A stretch of DNA of 64,000 bases from NCBI GenBank assembly GCA_963732865.1, contig CAVTBC010000001.1, positions 310,001-374,000 of the forward strand. The letters run 5' to 3'. The notes under the pieces were generated by a model that was not told where the DNA came from, searched no databases, and worked only from the letters and a program-made list of their open reading frames with translations. This DNA comes from JADLGL01 sp963732865 (GTDB lineage Bacteria > Pseudomonadota > Alphaproteobacteria > Rhizobiales > Kaistiaceae). The translations under genes and the position numbers were made by a program. Below are positions 47,456 through 57,067 of this stretch, piece after piece; the stretch's first letter is position 1; every line of letters starts with the position of its first letter.

Positions 47456-49405
47456 GTGTTTACTCGGAAAGCTTTGAAGGTATCGACCTCTGCTATTGCT
47501 ATGGCAGCGGGTTGCGGGCTGGCGACGTCAGCCTTCGCGAACCAGGACACCCTGGATCACATCGCCGCCGGTGACGTCGTTCAGCCGAACATCACCTATG
47601 ACGGCCATAACTTCTCATTGTTTGACCAGATCAATCTCAGCAACGTCGCTGATCTGACCATTGCCTGGACGATGCAGCTCGGCGTTCTCGACCAGTATGA
47701 GGCCTCGCCTCTCGTGGTCGGCAACACCATGTACATCGTCTCGCCGGTCAACCAGTCGGAAGGCTCGGGCCAGGCGCCGAACGAAGTGCTGGCGCTCGAC
47801 CTCAACAACAACGGCAACATCCTGTGGGAGTTCCGCCCGGACGTTGACCGTGAGCATGGCCTTCAGGCCTGCTGCGGCGCCCAGACCCGTGGTCTGCAAT
47901 ACGCCGAAGGCAACATCTACTACCACACCATCGACGGTCAGGTTTTCGCCCTCGACGGGCAGACCGGCGAGGCGCTGTGGCGGTCGATCGGCGCTGACGT
48001 CACCATCCGCGAACATTCGCCGGGCAACGGCATCGTCATCGGTGACCTCTACATCATCGGCATCGAGGGTGGTGAGTTCAGGCGTCCGCGGCCATGTCTC
48101 GGCCTTCGACATCCACACCGGCCAGACCCAGTGGGTCATGTACAATATGGGTCCGGACAACGAAGTCGGTATCGGCCCGCGCTTCAACCCGTATTACGAA
48201 GACGACAAGAAGGGCTCGCTCTCCACGTGGTATGGCGATTCCTGGCGTCGTGGCGGTGGCACCGTTTGGGGCTACTTCACCGTTGACGTCGATACGAACC
48301 AGTTCTTCTATTCGACCGGCAACTGCGGTCCGTGGAACCCGGACTATCGCCGCGAATGGGGTGTGATTGATCTCGACGCCAACAATGGCGTGCAGAGCTA
48401 CAAGAACAACTGGTGCGCCTCCATGATGTCCCGTGACGCCACCACCGGTGAGCTGATCTGGGCCTACAACATGTCGCCCCAGGAAGCCTGGGACTATGAC
48501 GAGCCGCTGAACACGCCGCTGGTCGATGTCGACATGAATGGCGATGGTTCGGTCGAGCACACCGCCATGAAGGCAGCCCGTACCGGCTGGTTCTATGTTT
48601 GGGATCGGGCCGATGGCCAGCTCCTCAACGACCCGTGGCCGTTCGTCTACACGAACTTCATGACGGGCGTGAACCTCGAGACCGGTCGTCCGAGCTACAA
48701 CCTCGAGACCCTCGAGTTCACCAATGCCGCTGACCGTGCCAACTACACCACCGGTCAGGACATCTTCACGGCCGACCAGCGCGCCGACCCGGACTTCACC
48801 GGTACCGAAGTCTATGTCTGCCCGTTCATTCAGGCCCGTAACTGGCAGAATGAATCGTTCTCTGACCAGACCGGCCTCTACTACGTCGCCACGACCTCGG
48901 GCTGCGGCGGCCTTCGCGCCACCGAGGGCGAGTATGTCGCCGGCGAGGGCTATGTCCTCCAGGCGTTCAACCCGCTCGGCCCGATCTTCGGTCCGTTCGA
49001 CGTCAACGGCAATCCGGACCGACCTATGCCGGCATGCTGCAGGCGCTCGATCCGGTCGCCGGAACTCGTGCTTGGGCAGTTGAGATGAGCCCGAACAACA
49101 ACACTCCGGTGTTCTCGACGGCTGGCGGCCTGGTGTTCCAGGGCGGTTCCAACGATGGTGCGATGCACGCCTACAACGCCGCGACCGGTGAGCCGGTCTG
49201 GTCGTTCCCGACGGGCTCGCAGTTCAACCAGTCGGCGATCGCCTACATGCATGATGGCAAGCAGTATATCGCCATCATCGCGTCTGGCTCCAACACCGGC
49301 GCTGTCAACGTCAACGACGCGGCCAACGACGCCGATCGCTACCGCCGTGCAGGTTCGACACTCTTCGTGTTCGCCCTGCCGGAGGCAGTTGCCGGCGGCA
49401 TGTAA
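47456..49405 (+). CDS. PQQ-dependent alcohol dehydrogenase, predicted lanthanide type; two frameshifts in this sequence
   Basis: This periplasmic quinoprotein (signal MFTRKALKVSTSAIAMAAGC...SAFA) oxidises alcohols and passes electrons to a cytochrome c. It shows the adjacent-Cys disulfide (QACCGAQTRG, residues 139-140) and, in corrected numbering, metal ligands Glu207 (GGEFGVRGHV), Asn289 (STGNCGPWN) and Asp346-Tyr-Asp348 (AWDYDEP). The second Asp of DxD marks lanthanide-type enzymes such as XoxF and PedH; calcium enzymes have a small residue there. An extra A at 48080 and a missing base after 49020 break the frame; fixing both gives 649 residues. The GTG at 47456 has AAGGAGG 8 bases upstream. 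Gene family (XoxF, PedH or other) is not settled. Confidence 0.9.
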
Positions 49406-49425
49406 GCCGTACGTACAAAGAGAGA

Positions 49426-49459
49426 GGCCCCGGCGCGCTTGCGCCGGGGCCTTTTTTTT
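49426..49459 (+). terminator. Rho-independent terminator of the alcohol dehydrogenase
   Basis: GGCCCCGGCGC (49426-49436) pairs with GCGCCGGGGCC (49441-49451), an 11-bp perfect stem with a GCTT-like loop, followed by eight T residues (49452-49459). This is the clearest intrinsic terminator in the window, 21 bases after the stop. Confidence 0.95.
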
Positions 49460-49628
49460 GCCTTGAGCGCCGATCAGCGGCGGTCCCCGACTACCCCTTC
49501 GGCGGGCGCCAGATAGCGGATCACGAAATTGGTACTAGCTGCGCGGAAATCTGCGTCTCAAGGTGTGGCCGGAAATGCCTTCCTGGTGTACTGTGTGACC
49601 AATGCGTAGCCTCCTCATTCGTGCCCCA

Positions 49629-50462
49629 ATGAAAACCCTAGTTTTTAGAACGGCCCTCGTTTCCGCGCTGGCGGTTTCCGCTGCCTCTTTCGCAGGCACC
49701 GTGCCAGCCCAAGCGTGGGAAATGCGCGTCTGCGCCGACTTCAACCGAATGCCCTTCTCGAACCGCGACGCGGCGGGTTTCGAGAATCGGATCGCGCAAG
49801 TTCTGGCGGACGAGATGGGCGCAACGTTGGCCTTTGAATGGTGGCCGCAGCGCGACGTCATGGTCAACAATGCCCTGCGCCCCGGCGATTGCGACGTGGT
49901 CATCGGCGCGTCCGAAGGCCAGGCCGGCGTGCTGACCACCCTCGCCTATTACCGGGCACCGTTCGTCTTCGTCTATCGGGCCGATGCCGGCTACGACATC
50001 ACCACCTTCGACGACCCGGTCCTCGCCACCCTTCGTCTTGGTGTTGAACCCTATCTCGGCCCGACCGAGCAGGCGTTCATGACGCGCGGTCTCGGCGACA
50101 ATATCCTTCAGGAATTCGACTATCTCGGCGGCGACACGAACGATCCTTTGGCGCCGGCGGTCAATGCCGTGGCCAATGGCGATATCGACGTGGCGGCGAT
50201 CTGGGGACCGGCGGCCGGTTACTACGCCGCCCGTTCGACGGTGCCGCTTGTCGTCCAGGCCGTGCCGCCCTTCGAGCCGCCCTTCATCCCGATGTATGTC
50301 AACATTTCGATCGGGGTCCGCCAGGGAGACGAAGAGCTGCGTGATCTTCTCAACACCGCCTTGGTTAATCGCTGGGACGAAATCAACGCCATCCTCGCGG
50401 AGTACAATATTCCGACCATGCCGCTACCGAAGCCGACGCTTACCTTGGAGTTGCCGCAGTGA
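49629..50462 (+). CDS. Quinoprotein-dehydrogenase-associated periplasmic binding protein, MxaJ/XoxJ-like
   Basis: The 277-residue product has a signal peptide (MKTLVFRTALVSALAVSAAS...AQA) and a type II binding-protein fold. The start of the mature part, MRVCADFNRMPFSNRDAAGF followed by ENRIAQVLADEMG, is the hallmark of MxaJ/XoxJ-type proteins that accompany PQQ dehydrogenases. DVVIGASEGQAGVLTT and VAAIWGPAAGYYAAR follow. In methylotrophs the homologue helps mature or activate the dehydrogenase. The ATG at 49629 gives the best signal peptide; an ATG at 49602 is possible. It overlaps the next gene by 4 bases (GTGA). Confidence 0.9.
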   Translation: MKTLVFRTALVSALAVSAASFAGTVPAQAWEMRVCADFNRMPFSNRDAAGFENRIAQVLADEMGATLAFEWWPQRDVMVNNALRPGDCDVVIGASEGQAGVLTTLAYYRAPFVFVYRADAGYDITTFDDPVLATLRLGVEPYLGPTEQAFMTRGLGDNILQEFDYLGGDTNDPLAPAVNAVANGDIDVAAIWGPAAGYYAARSTVPLVVQAVPPFEPPFIPMYVNISIGVRQGDEELRDLLNTALVNRWDEINAILAEYNIPTMPLPKPTLTLELPQ

Positions 50463-51778
50463 CTTGGCAGCCGACTAGACGTCAATTGATGGCCTACAGC
50501 GGCGCCGCGGCGTCCGTGGGGATGCTTCCTTCGCTGGCGCGCGCGCAGGCGAGTGTCGAGACAATTCGGATCGGCGCGGTGTTTCCGTCCCGAAGCGGCC
50601 TCAGTCGCGTCCTCACCTCGCTCAATGAGTATATCGGCTCCGGCGGCCGCAACGGATCTTTGCTGGCTGAGCAACGTATCGGCGAGGAAGCCGCAAGCGC
50701 GGGGATTGATCTCAAGGTACTGCAAGCCAGTTCGCCGACGCCGGAGGCCGCAAGGCGCGCCGGTGAGCGTCTGGTCGAAGCCGAAAATATCGACGTCATG
50801 CTTGGCGGCGTCGGCGAAGGCCAGATGGACGTTCTGGCGCCGATCGCCGAACAGGCCGGTATCCCGTTCTTCAATATCGGGACGACGACCGATGCTTTCC
50901 GGCAGGCATCGTGCAGCCGCTACCTCTTCCACATGGAAGCCAGCGACGCGATGTATCTCGATGCAATGATCGAGTGGTCGGTGGCGCAGGGCCACACCAA
51001 ATGGTTCGTCGTCCATGAGGACAATGACCGCGGGTTCGCCATGCAGGCGCGAGCCGTCAAGGCAATTACGAAGCTGGGCAATGGCGGCGAGGCCGTTGGC
51101 GCTGCTGCCACTCAGATTGAGCAGCCGACCTATCTCGGCGAGATCGACCGGGCCCGCCGCGCCGGGGCGGATGCTATTCTTGTCCTTCTGAGTGCGGTCG
51201 ACCAGTTCGCCTTTCTTGGCCAGGTCGAGATCGCGCAAATCGATGTCGGCGTTGTCCCCTTCCCCGAGCCGGTCGCACAGACGCGCGACTATGTGCTGGC
51301 GATCCGGCAGTCCTCGCCGGAATACACGCCGCCGCACCGCATCCAGCTTTGGGAAACGACCCTCGAGGCCAACGGCGCCGCCGATTTCAACCAGCGCTAC
51401 ACCACCCGCTTCAGCGAAGCGGCCGATCCGTCGGGCTGGGCCGCCTATAATGCGGTCAAGGTCTATTACGACGCGGTTCAGGCGACCGGCAGCAAAGCAG
51501 TCGATGGCGTGATCGCCTATCTGACGGATCCGGCCAGGGAACTGGACGTGATGAAGGGCCCGGGCACATCGTTCCGGCCATGGGATCACCAGCTTCGTCA
51601 GCCGCTCTATTTGGTGCAGGTCGATTTCAATGCGGTTGTCGACCGGGCGCAACTTGCGACGCGAATTGCCGTGGCCAGTCTGGAGAGCGAGTTGCCGCCC
51701 GGCGGTCCGACCGACGACCCGGTCGCTTGGCTCGATCGCTATGGCGACGGCCCCGAGGATAGCGCCTGCCAGCTCTAG
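50459..51778 (+). CDS. Branched-chain-type substrate-binding protein of the PQQ-alcohol dehydrogenase ABC system (copy 1)
   Basis: The 439-residue product starts with a likely Tat signal (TRRQLMAYSGAAASVGMLPS, then LARAQA). The mature part is a Peripla_BP_6 fold with EAENIDVMLGGVGEGQMDVL, FFNIGTTTDAFRQASC, YLFHMEASDAMYLDAMIEWS and the C-terminal TSFRPWDHQLRQPLYLVQVD. This last motif recurs in the product of 57068-58358, so the two are paralogues. The family is annotated as the binding protein of the PQQ-dependent alcohol dehydrogenase ABC system; the ligand is unknown. The GTG at 50459 is coupled to the upstream gene. Confidence 0.88.
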   Translation: MTWQPTRRQLMAYSGAAASVGMLPSLARAQASVETIRIGAVFPSRSGLSRVLTSLNEYIGSGGRNGSLLAEQRIGEEAASAGIDLKVLQASSPTPEAARRAGERLVEAENIDVMLGGVGEGQMDVLAPIAEQAGIPFFNIGTTTDAFRQASCSRYLFHMEASDAMYLDAMIEWSVAQGHTKWFVVHEDNDRGFAMQARAVKAITKLGNGGEAVGAAATQIEQPTYLGEIDRARRAGADAILVLLSAVDQFAFLGQVEIAQIDVGVVPFPEPVAQTRDYVLAIRQSSPEYTPPHRIQLWETTLEANGAADFNQRYTTRFSEAADPSGWAAYNAVKVYYDAVQATGSKAVDGVIAYLTDPARELDVMKGPGTSFRPWDHQLRQPLYLVQVDFNAVVDRAQLATRIAVASLESELPPGGPTDDPVAWLDRYGDGPEDSACQL

Positions 51779-51929
51779 CGGCGGTTCGTCTTGGCGTCGG
51801 GGCCACGCGCTCCGACCACTTCAACTCACCGACTAAATAGAACTGCGCGTATGTGGTGTGGGAAGCCGTGCCCCGAACCGGGAGTGCGGTTTCGGCGACA
51901 TGAACGCCTAGCTCGAATTGAAGAGCCGG

Positions 51930-53507
51930 CTAGCGCGGCCGTAGCATCCTTCGCATGGCGAAGGCAGCGCCGACGATCGTCAGCAGCGGCAGCAGGAATG
52001 TCACCAGGAAATCGATAGAGAGCGGCATCTGGTGGAAGTGCGGCGTCAAGATGATGTAACGCAGCGTATCGAGGCTGTAGGTGATCGGGTTGGCGTAGAC
52101 GAAGATGCGCAGCCACAATGGCAGCAGCACGTTCCACGTGGCGCCGGTAACGACCAAGCCCTCGCGCCGCATCGCCCGCCTGAGGTCGTCGGAAATCTGT
52201 GAGAAGCCGACGCCGCCGACGACGCCCTTCAACGGGAAGATCGAGCCCGAAAGGAAATAGAGCGGCTGGATGACGCCGTTCGAGATGGCGCCGAATCCTT
52301 CGAAGGTGCGCATGCGCGAGGCGATAATGACGCCGAGCGAGGTGGCGAACACGCCGATGACGAACATCACGCCCCAGGCCTCAATCACCTGTATCGGCGC
52401 GATGTCGAGGCCGATGATTGGCATGAACAGAAGCGGCACCGTGCCCTGGATCGTCGCGACCGTGGCACCGCCGAAGAGCTTGCCCAGCGTCACAGAAAGC
52501 GTTGGCGCCGGCGAAACGAGAACTTCGCGCAGCAGGCCGACATTCTTGTCCCACACCAGGGCAATAGAGGATTGCAGCGAGGCATAAAGGACGTTGAGAA
52601 CGACGACGCCCGGCAACACGTAGTGCGAATAGGGATAGCCCTCGATTTCGCGGAGGGCGACACCGAGGCCATAGCCCAAGATCAGCAGCCAGAGGATGGT
52701 TCGCGACAACGCCCCGAAGATCTGCGAGCGGTCGCGCGAAAAACGCAGAAGCTCCCGCTTCCACATGATGAAGATAACGGACGGAACGATCGGATTCTCC
52801 ATCCGGATGGGTGCGGATTGCGCGCGCCGGACCGCACCGTAAGCTCCGACGATTGCAGCCACGCCCATCAAGGAAACTGCAGCGATCGTCATGGCGTTCA
52901 TGTCGAAGAGAACGCCGATTGCAATCGCCGCCGCGCCCAGTATCACCGCCCCGCCAAGACCGCTCACCGCGAGAAGGCCGACGCCAACAAGGGCTACAAG
53001 GGGCAGCGTCAGCAACAATGACAGCGTGCCAACATCGTCCTCGAGATATGGGCCGAAGCCACCAGCGATTGCGAGCAGGACGCCCACCGCGCCGATCGCC
53101 AACGGAACGCCCGACGATATCGCCGCCCGTTCGAGGGCCGTGCCGGTGCGAGACGCAGTCGTCGCCTTGTCGGAAAGGGCGAACGCGATTGCCCCGATGA
53201 GCATGAGCCCACCTGCGAGCAGCGTGAGCAGGTCGAAATCCAGCGACAGGAACATGCCGGCGGCGGCCGCGAGCAGGCCAAGGGCGGCCAGTGTCGGATA
53301 GGCCAAGCCGATGCCGGCCGCGACGATGGCGACGAAGGCCCAGGACGAACCGGCCGGAATGCTGAAAGCCGCCTGCTCGGACATGCCGGCACGAGATGCC
53401 GTCAGACCAACCGCGAAACCAACTAGCCCGCCGGCACCGCCGAGCGCCAGGGCGAACACACGCAGGCGGTCGAGCTGCGACCTGGCCGACACTGAGACAT
53501 CTTTCAT
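51930..53507 (-). CDS. ABC-2 type permease with extra N-terminal multi-helix domain
   Basis: The 525-residue product has two parts. Residues 1-265 hold about ten hydrophobic helices in short hairpins (VFALALGGAGGLVGFAVGLT, LAYPTLAALGLLAAAAGMFL and others) with no known motif. From about 275 the ABC-2 permease domain begins (FIMWKRELLRFSRDRSQIFG) and continues with PGVVVLNVLYASLQSSIALV, GLLREVLVSPAPTLSVTLGK and SGSIFPLKGVVGG. Family members in PQQ-alcohol loci are usually about half this length, so the N-terminal module is extra. The start ATG overlaps the ATPase stop by 4 bases. Confidence 0.87.
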   Translation of the reverse strand: MKDVSVSARSQLDRLRVFALALGGAGGLVGFAVGLTASRAGMSEQAAFSIPAGSSWAFVAIVAAGIGLAYPTLAALGLLAAAAGMFLSLDFDLLTLLAGGLMLIGAIAFALSDKATTASRTGTALERAAISSGVPLAIGAVGVLLAIAGGFGPYLEDDVGTLSLLLTLPLVALVGVGLLAVSGLGGAVILGAAAIAIGVLFDMNAMTIAAVSLMGVAAIVGAYGAVRRAQSAPIRMENPIVPSVIFIMWKRELLRFSRDRSQIFGALSRTILWLLILGYGLGVALREIEGYPYSHYVLPGVVVLNVLYASLQSSIALVWDKNVGLLREVLVSPAPTLSVTLGKLFGGATVATIQGTVPLLFMPIIGLDIAPIQVIEAWGVMFVIGVFATSLGVIIASRMRTFEGFGAISNGVIQPLYFLSGSIFPLKGVVGGVGFSQISDDLRRAMRREGLVVTGATWNVLLPLWLRIFVYANPITYSLDTLRYIILTPHFHQMPLSIDFLVTFLLPLLTIVGAAFAMRRMLRPR

Positions 53508-54337
53508 CGCGTGTGTTCCCCGCCCCTCTTGGCGAAGCTCACCAGGCGGTCGCGTGCGGTGGCGATCTCGTCACGCAATTGCCGGCCGGTGAGATTGATG
53601 AAGACATCCTCCAGGTCGGCGCCGTCTCGGCCGCCATGATTGGCCACCAGTTCGGCGGGCGGCCCGATCTCGATCAGTTTGCCATGGTCGATAATGCCCA
53701 CGCGATCGCAGGCTTCGGCCTCAGGTAAATTGTGTGTGTTCATGAAGACCGTCATGCCCTGTTGGCGCAGTCCGTCGATCCGCTCCCACAGATTGCGCCG
53801 GCCTTGCGGATCGAGACCGATGGTCGGCTCGTCGAGGAAGAGGACGCTTGGATCGTGCATCAGGGCGCGCGCCAATTCGAGGCGCCGCTTCATTCCGCCG
53901 GAGAAGGTGCCGACGCGGCGCTTCCGCGCTTCCTGCAACGAAGCCCATTCGACCGCCTGCTCGATGGCGCTCGCGTGCTCGTTTCTCGGAATGCCATAGA
54001 GAACCGCGTGGATCTTCAGGTTTTCGACAGCCGTCAGGCGGTCGTCCAGGGCCGGATCCTGGAACACCATGCCAAGTTCCCAGCGGACTGCGCCGGGCTG
54101 CTTGATGACGTCCTTCCCCATCACCCGCGCCGTACCGGAGCTCGGCGGCAGGATGGTGGTCAGCATATGGACGAGCGTTGATTTACCGGCGCCGTTGGGA
54201 CCCAGAATGGCGAAGAACTCGCCCTTCTTCACTGTGAACGACACGCCATCGACCGCCGCCATGTCTCCATAGCGGCGGCCGATGTTGATTGCCTCAATGG
54301 CGCTATCGTTCTTCGACGTCGGAGGCTTAGCCCCCAA
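53504..54337 (-). CDS. ABC transporter ATP-binding protein of the PQQ-alcohol dehydrogenase system
   Basis: The ATPase (about 277 residues) shows Walker A in AILGPNGAGKSTLVHMLTTI, the signature GTFSGGMKRRLELARALMHD, Walker B in SVLFLDEPTIGLDP and the H-loop at VFMNTHNLPEAEACDRVGII. It resembles NodI/CcmA-like drug or polymer exporters (the ABC-2 group) more than importers. The TTG at 54337 has AAGGAG 5 bases upstream; a GTG at 54343 overlaps that site. It overlaps both neighbours: the upstream gene stop (54327) and the permease start. Confidence 0.93.
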   Translation of the reverse strand: MGAKPPTSKNDSAIEAINIGRRYGDMAAVDGVSFTVKKGEFFAILGPNGAGKSTLVHMLTTILPPSSGTARVMGKDVIKQPGAVRWELGMVFQDPALDDRLTAVENLKIHAVLYGIPRNEHASAIEQAVEWASLQEARKRRVGTFSGGMKRRLELARALMHDPSVLFLDEPTIGLDPQGRRNLWERIDGLRQQGMTVFMNTHNLPEAEACDRVGIIDHGKLIEIGPPAELVANHGGRDGADLEDVFINLTGRQLRDEIATARDRLVSFAKRGGEHTR

Positions 54338-55455
54338 GGACACTCCTTGCCTCCTCCAGCGCTTCCACTAGTGCGTTGCACGCGGGAGCTCCCGTCAACG
54401 TGGCGGCATTGCTGCCGCTCGAACCGCTGCCGGAAGAACTGCTCCCGCTGTCTTGATCGTCATCGTCTTGGTCTTCTGCGACAGCCAACGGTATCAGGCC
54501 ACCAAATGTGGCGTCGATCCGAGCCCCAACTTCAGGGTCGAAAAGGCCGACCATGTTGCCGAGGCCGGTCGTATCTCCGTAGTTGTCGAAGATCGCGTAG
54601 ATCGTCTCCCTCCCGATCTCGTCGTTACCCGCTTCATAGCTTTGGCAGGCGGGACCGGCAAGGTCGGTGAGGTGTCTGACGAGAAGGACGGGATCACGTC
54701 CCGCGTAGAGCTGGGCGTCGACGACCGATTCCAGATAGCCCACCATGCCCTGCGCATATGGCTCGGCCTCTTCCCCCACCATACCGTCGAAACTCGCGGG
54801 CGGCGCGACCTGGGTGAAGATGCCGTCGAGTGCCGTGATCATTTCCTGAACACTGGCGACGAGTTCCGGCGTCGCAAGGTTTTCGACCTGACCCCAGAGT
54901 TCTTTGACCCGCTGAAGCGCGGACCAGGCATTGGCCCACTCCCAGGGCTCATCGAAGGCTTCGTCCATTCCCTCGCTGACGCCGCCTTCGGCGAGCAGCA
55001 ACTGGGCCATGACTGCGCCGATGAAACCAGGCTGGTTGTGGATCTCAGGCGGGATCACGGTGTCATAGGCCTCGGCCAGCAGCTGACGCGCAACCGGTAT
55101 CAGGCTCTCGGGATTGTGACCGGCGTCGACGGCATCGGCGATGCCTCCGAGTTGCTGTCTGAGTTCGGCGGCGAGGTCAGGATCCGTCGCATCGAGCGTT
55201 CCGATGAACCGCTGCATATCGGCACCGGTCATCATATCGACCTGCTCGCCGATCTCGCCATAATCGACAACGTCGACGGCTTCGATAATGCGCAGGGCGT
55301 TGGAGATCAGTTCGAAGCCGATTGCTTGGCTCTGCGCCACGGTCGATTTCGAACAAAGGATCGCCGGTGTATTGAGCGGACGCCATGGGCGCGCCCATCA
55401 GGGCAGTGGTGAGCGCCCCAACGGCGACGGTGGTACGCAAGCGATGGATTGTCAT
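54327..55455 (-). CDS. Secreted protein of unknown function in the PQQ-alcohol ABC operon, frameshifted in this sequence
   Basis: The first frame gives a signal peptide (MTIHRLRTTVAVGALTTALM, then GAPMASAQ) and YTGDPLFE. The rest, starting AQSQAIGFELISNALRIIEA, is in another frame. Removing one base from GAAATC at 55345-55350 (coding strand) joins them and gives about 375 residues. The body is helical and acidic (GEIGEQVDMMTGADMQ, PELVASVQEMITALDG). Near the end is an Asp/Ser/Gly linker (EDQDDDDQDSGSSSSGSGSS), followed by a short domain with ACNALVEALEEARSV. I do not recognise the family. The ATG at 55455 overlaps the beta-propeller stop by 4 bases and the ATPase start lies inside its end, so it belongs to the operon. 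Confidence 0.72.
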
Positions 55456-56528
55456 TGGGGAACAACTCCCAGTTCGACCGAGTGCGGACCGCGGCCGGCC
55501 GTGATGTTGTTGACGACACACAGGCAATCCGTGTCGATGATCGAGATGCTGTCGGACAGACCATTGGCCGTGTAGACGGTCTTGCCGTCCGGCGTGATGG
55601 CGATGCCCCAAGGCCGCCGGCCCATCTGGGCGCGGATGATGTCCGTCACCTGAAACGTATTTGTGTCGATGACGTAGACGGCGTTGGTGCCACCTCCGGC
55701 GACGAAGATCCGCGGCTGCGTCGGGTCCACAGCGATCTCCACGGGCCTTGCATCAAGGCCGAGATTGACGGTCGAGATGACGGTTTGCGAGGCGGTGTCG
55801 ATCACTGAAATCGTGCCGCCGATTTCGGCCGAAACGAAAGCGAGGGCACCGTCCGGCGAGAACTCGACAACCCTCGGGCGATTGCCGACAAGCAGCCGGG
55901 TGGCAACCGTCAGCGTCTCGCGGTCGATGATCGTCACGACGTGCGTCGCCTCTGAAGTCACATAGACCCAATGCCCGTCCGGACTGATGGCGACGCCTTC
56001 AGCTTCCACGCCGACGACGAAGGAGGCGAATTGCTCGCCGGTCACGAGATTGTATCCGGCCCCGCGCGCCGTTGCCTCAAGGCTCGCCCAAATCTCCGTT
56101 CCGTCCGGGGTCAGCGCGAGCCGTTCCGGGTTACCGCCGGCGCGGAGTTCTATGGCGATATCGCCCTGACCCGTCCCGACGGGAATGCCGATAATCTTGT
56201 CTTCCGGAGACTCAAATTGCGGATTGAAGTCGCTGACGGCGACATAGATCGTGTGCCCGTCCGGGCTCACAGCCATGCCGCGGGGGCGGACATCACCCGG
56301 GCGCCCCGAGATTGGAATCGTGCCGATGACCTGGTTGGTGGCCGGATCGATGACGGTGATGTCCGCGCTATATTCGTTGGACACGTAGATCCGGTATTGG
56401 GACGGGCTCTGGGCCGGGGCAGACGACGAGGTCAGCAGACCGGCCGCCAGCACAAGCGAACTTCCCAAGGCCGTTAGCCAGCGCCTCGGACGGCGCCTCC
56501 CGGCGGCCAATTTGTTTTGTAAATTCAT
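55452..56528 (-). CDS. YVTN beta-propeller protein of the PQQ-dependent catabolism type
   Basis: The 358-residue secreted product (signal LGSSLVLAAGLLTSSSAPAQ) is made of repeats of the YVTN type: YRIYVSNEYSADITVIDPAT, VAVSDFNPQFESPEDK, VYVTSEATHVVTIIDRETLT, IFVAGGGTNAVYVIDTNTFQ and VYTANGLSDSISIIDTDCLC. It matches the beta-propeller proteins that accompany PQQ-alcohol dehydrogenase ABC systems. It probably acts as a periplasmic scaffold or binding partner. It is the first gene of a four-gene operon (56528-51930). Confidence 0.9.
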   Translation of the reverse strand: MNLQNKLAAGRRRPRRWLTALGSSLVLAAGLLTSSSAPAQSPSQYRIYVSNEYSADITVIDPATNQVIGTIPISGRPGDVRPRGMAVSPDGHTIYVAVSDFNPQFESPEDKIIGIPVGTGQGDIAIELRAGGNPERLALTPDGTEIWASLEATARGAGYNLVTGEQFASFVVGVEAEGVAISPDGHWVYVTSEATHVVTIIDRETLTVATRLLVGNRPRVVEFSPDGALAFVSAEIGGTISVIDTASQTVISTVNLGLDARPVEIAVDPTQPRIFVAGGGTNAVYVIDTNTFQVTDIIRAQMGRRPWGIAITPDGKTVYTANGLSDSISIIDTDCLCVVNNITAGRGPHSVELGVVPQ

Positions 56529-56585
56529 TGGGGTGCGTGCTCCATGCTTTTATACCCTTCATACATCTTCCGGGCTTACTTTGCC

Positions 56586-56618
56586 TTTGTCCAGTGAAAA
56601 GTTGATACGCGGAGTTAT
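56586..56618. promoter_or_regulatory. Conserved 33-bp upstream element, copy 1
   Basis: This element lies 57 bases before the beta-propeller start (minus strand) and matches the element at 58459-58491 at 28 of 33 ungapped positions. The conserved blocks on the plus strand are TTTGTCCAGT, AAAAG, TGA and CGCGGAGT. A 12-bp inverted repeat with one bulged A (56601-56613 with 56623-56634: GTTGAT-CGCGGA against TCCGCG-ATCAAC) overlaps its right part. It is probably a regulator site or promoter of this operon. Confidence 0.6.
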
Positions 56619-56634
56619 CTTTTCCGCGATCAAC

Positions 56635-57067
56635 TTCTGGCTACCGGTTGGGGAGCCGGAGCCGGACGGGAGGGTCGCCCGGCTCCGGTTCATCGCCGCC
56701 AAAATGAGGCTTGAAGACCTTGCCGGATGCGCCACCGCTCGGCGCGGCGGCCCACCAGACTTCAGTACCTTCGCCGTATGTCGACGCCTCAGCAGGAGGG
56801 CTGCTGGACGCCGTTCGCCGGGTGGGTCAGCTCTGAAGGTCCTCTGCGGGGTCGCCACGGTGGCGTTGTGGCTTCGCCCGCCAGCGGCGATGATTTTCGT
56901 CTAGGCCGGACGACGGGAAGGCCCGCCCAACCCGGCCCGATCCTGCGGCGTGTGCACCTTTGGCATTGCAGTCCTCCCCTTCCCTGTGACTGATCCATCG
57001 TATAAAGATGACTATCATACTCATCTTTTATGAGCCAGTGAGAAAGCGCTTTCCCACGCTCATTTTT
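56635..57067. other. Intergenic region without recognised genes
   Basis: This is the rest of the 539-base gap between the beta-propeller start and the binding-protein stop. Open frames here are short, Arg/Pro-rich and typical of GC-rich noncoding DNA. I see no supported feature in it. Confidence 0.5.

Noticed and set aside
56635..56993. Short plus-strand frames as genes in the beta-propeller upstream gap
   Set aside because: They are Arg/Pro-rich, overlap each other in several frames, lack ribosome sites and match no family I know.
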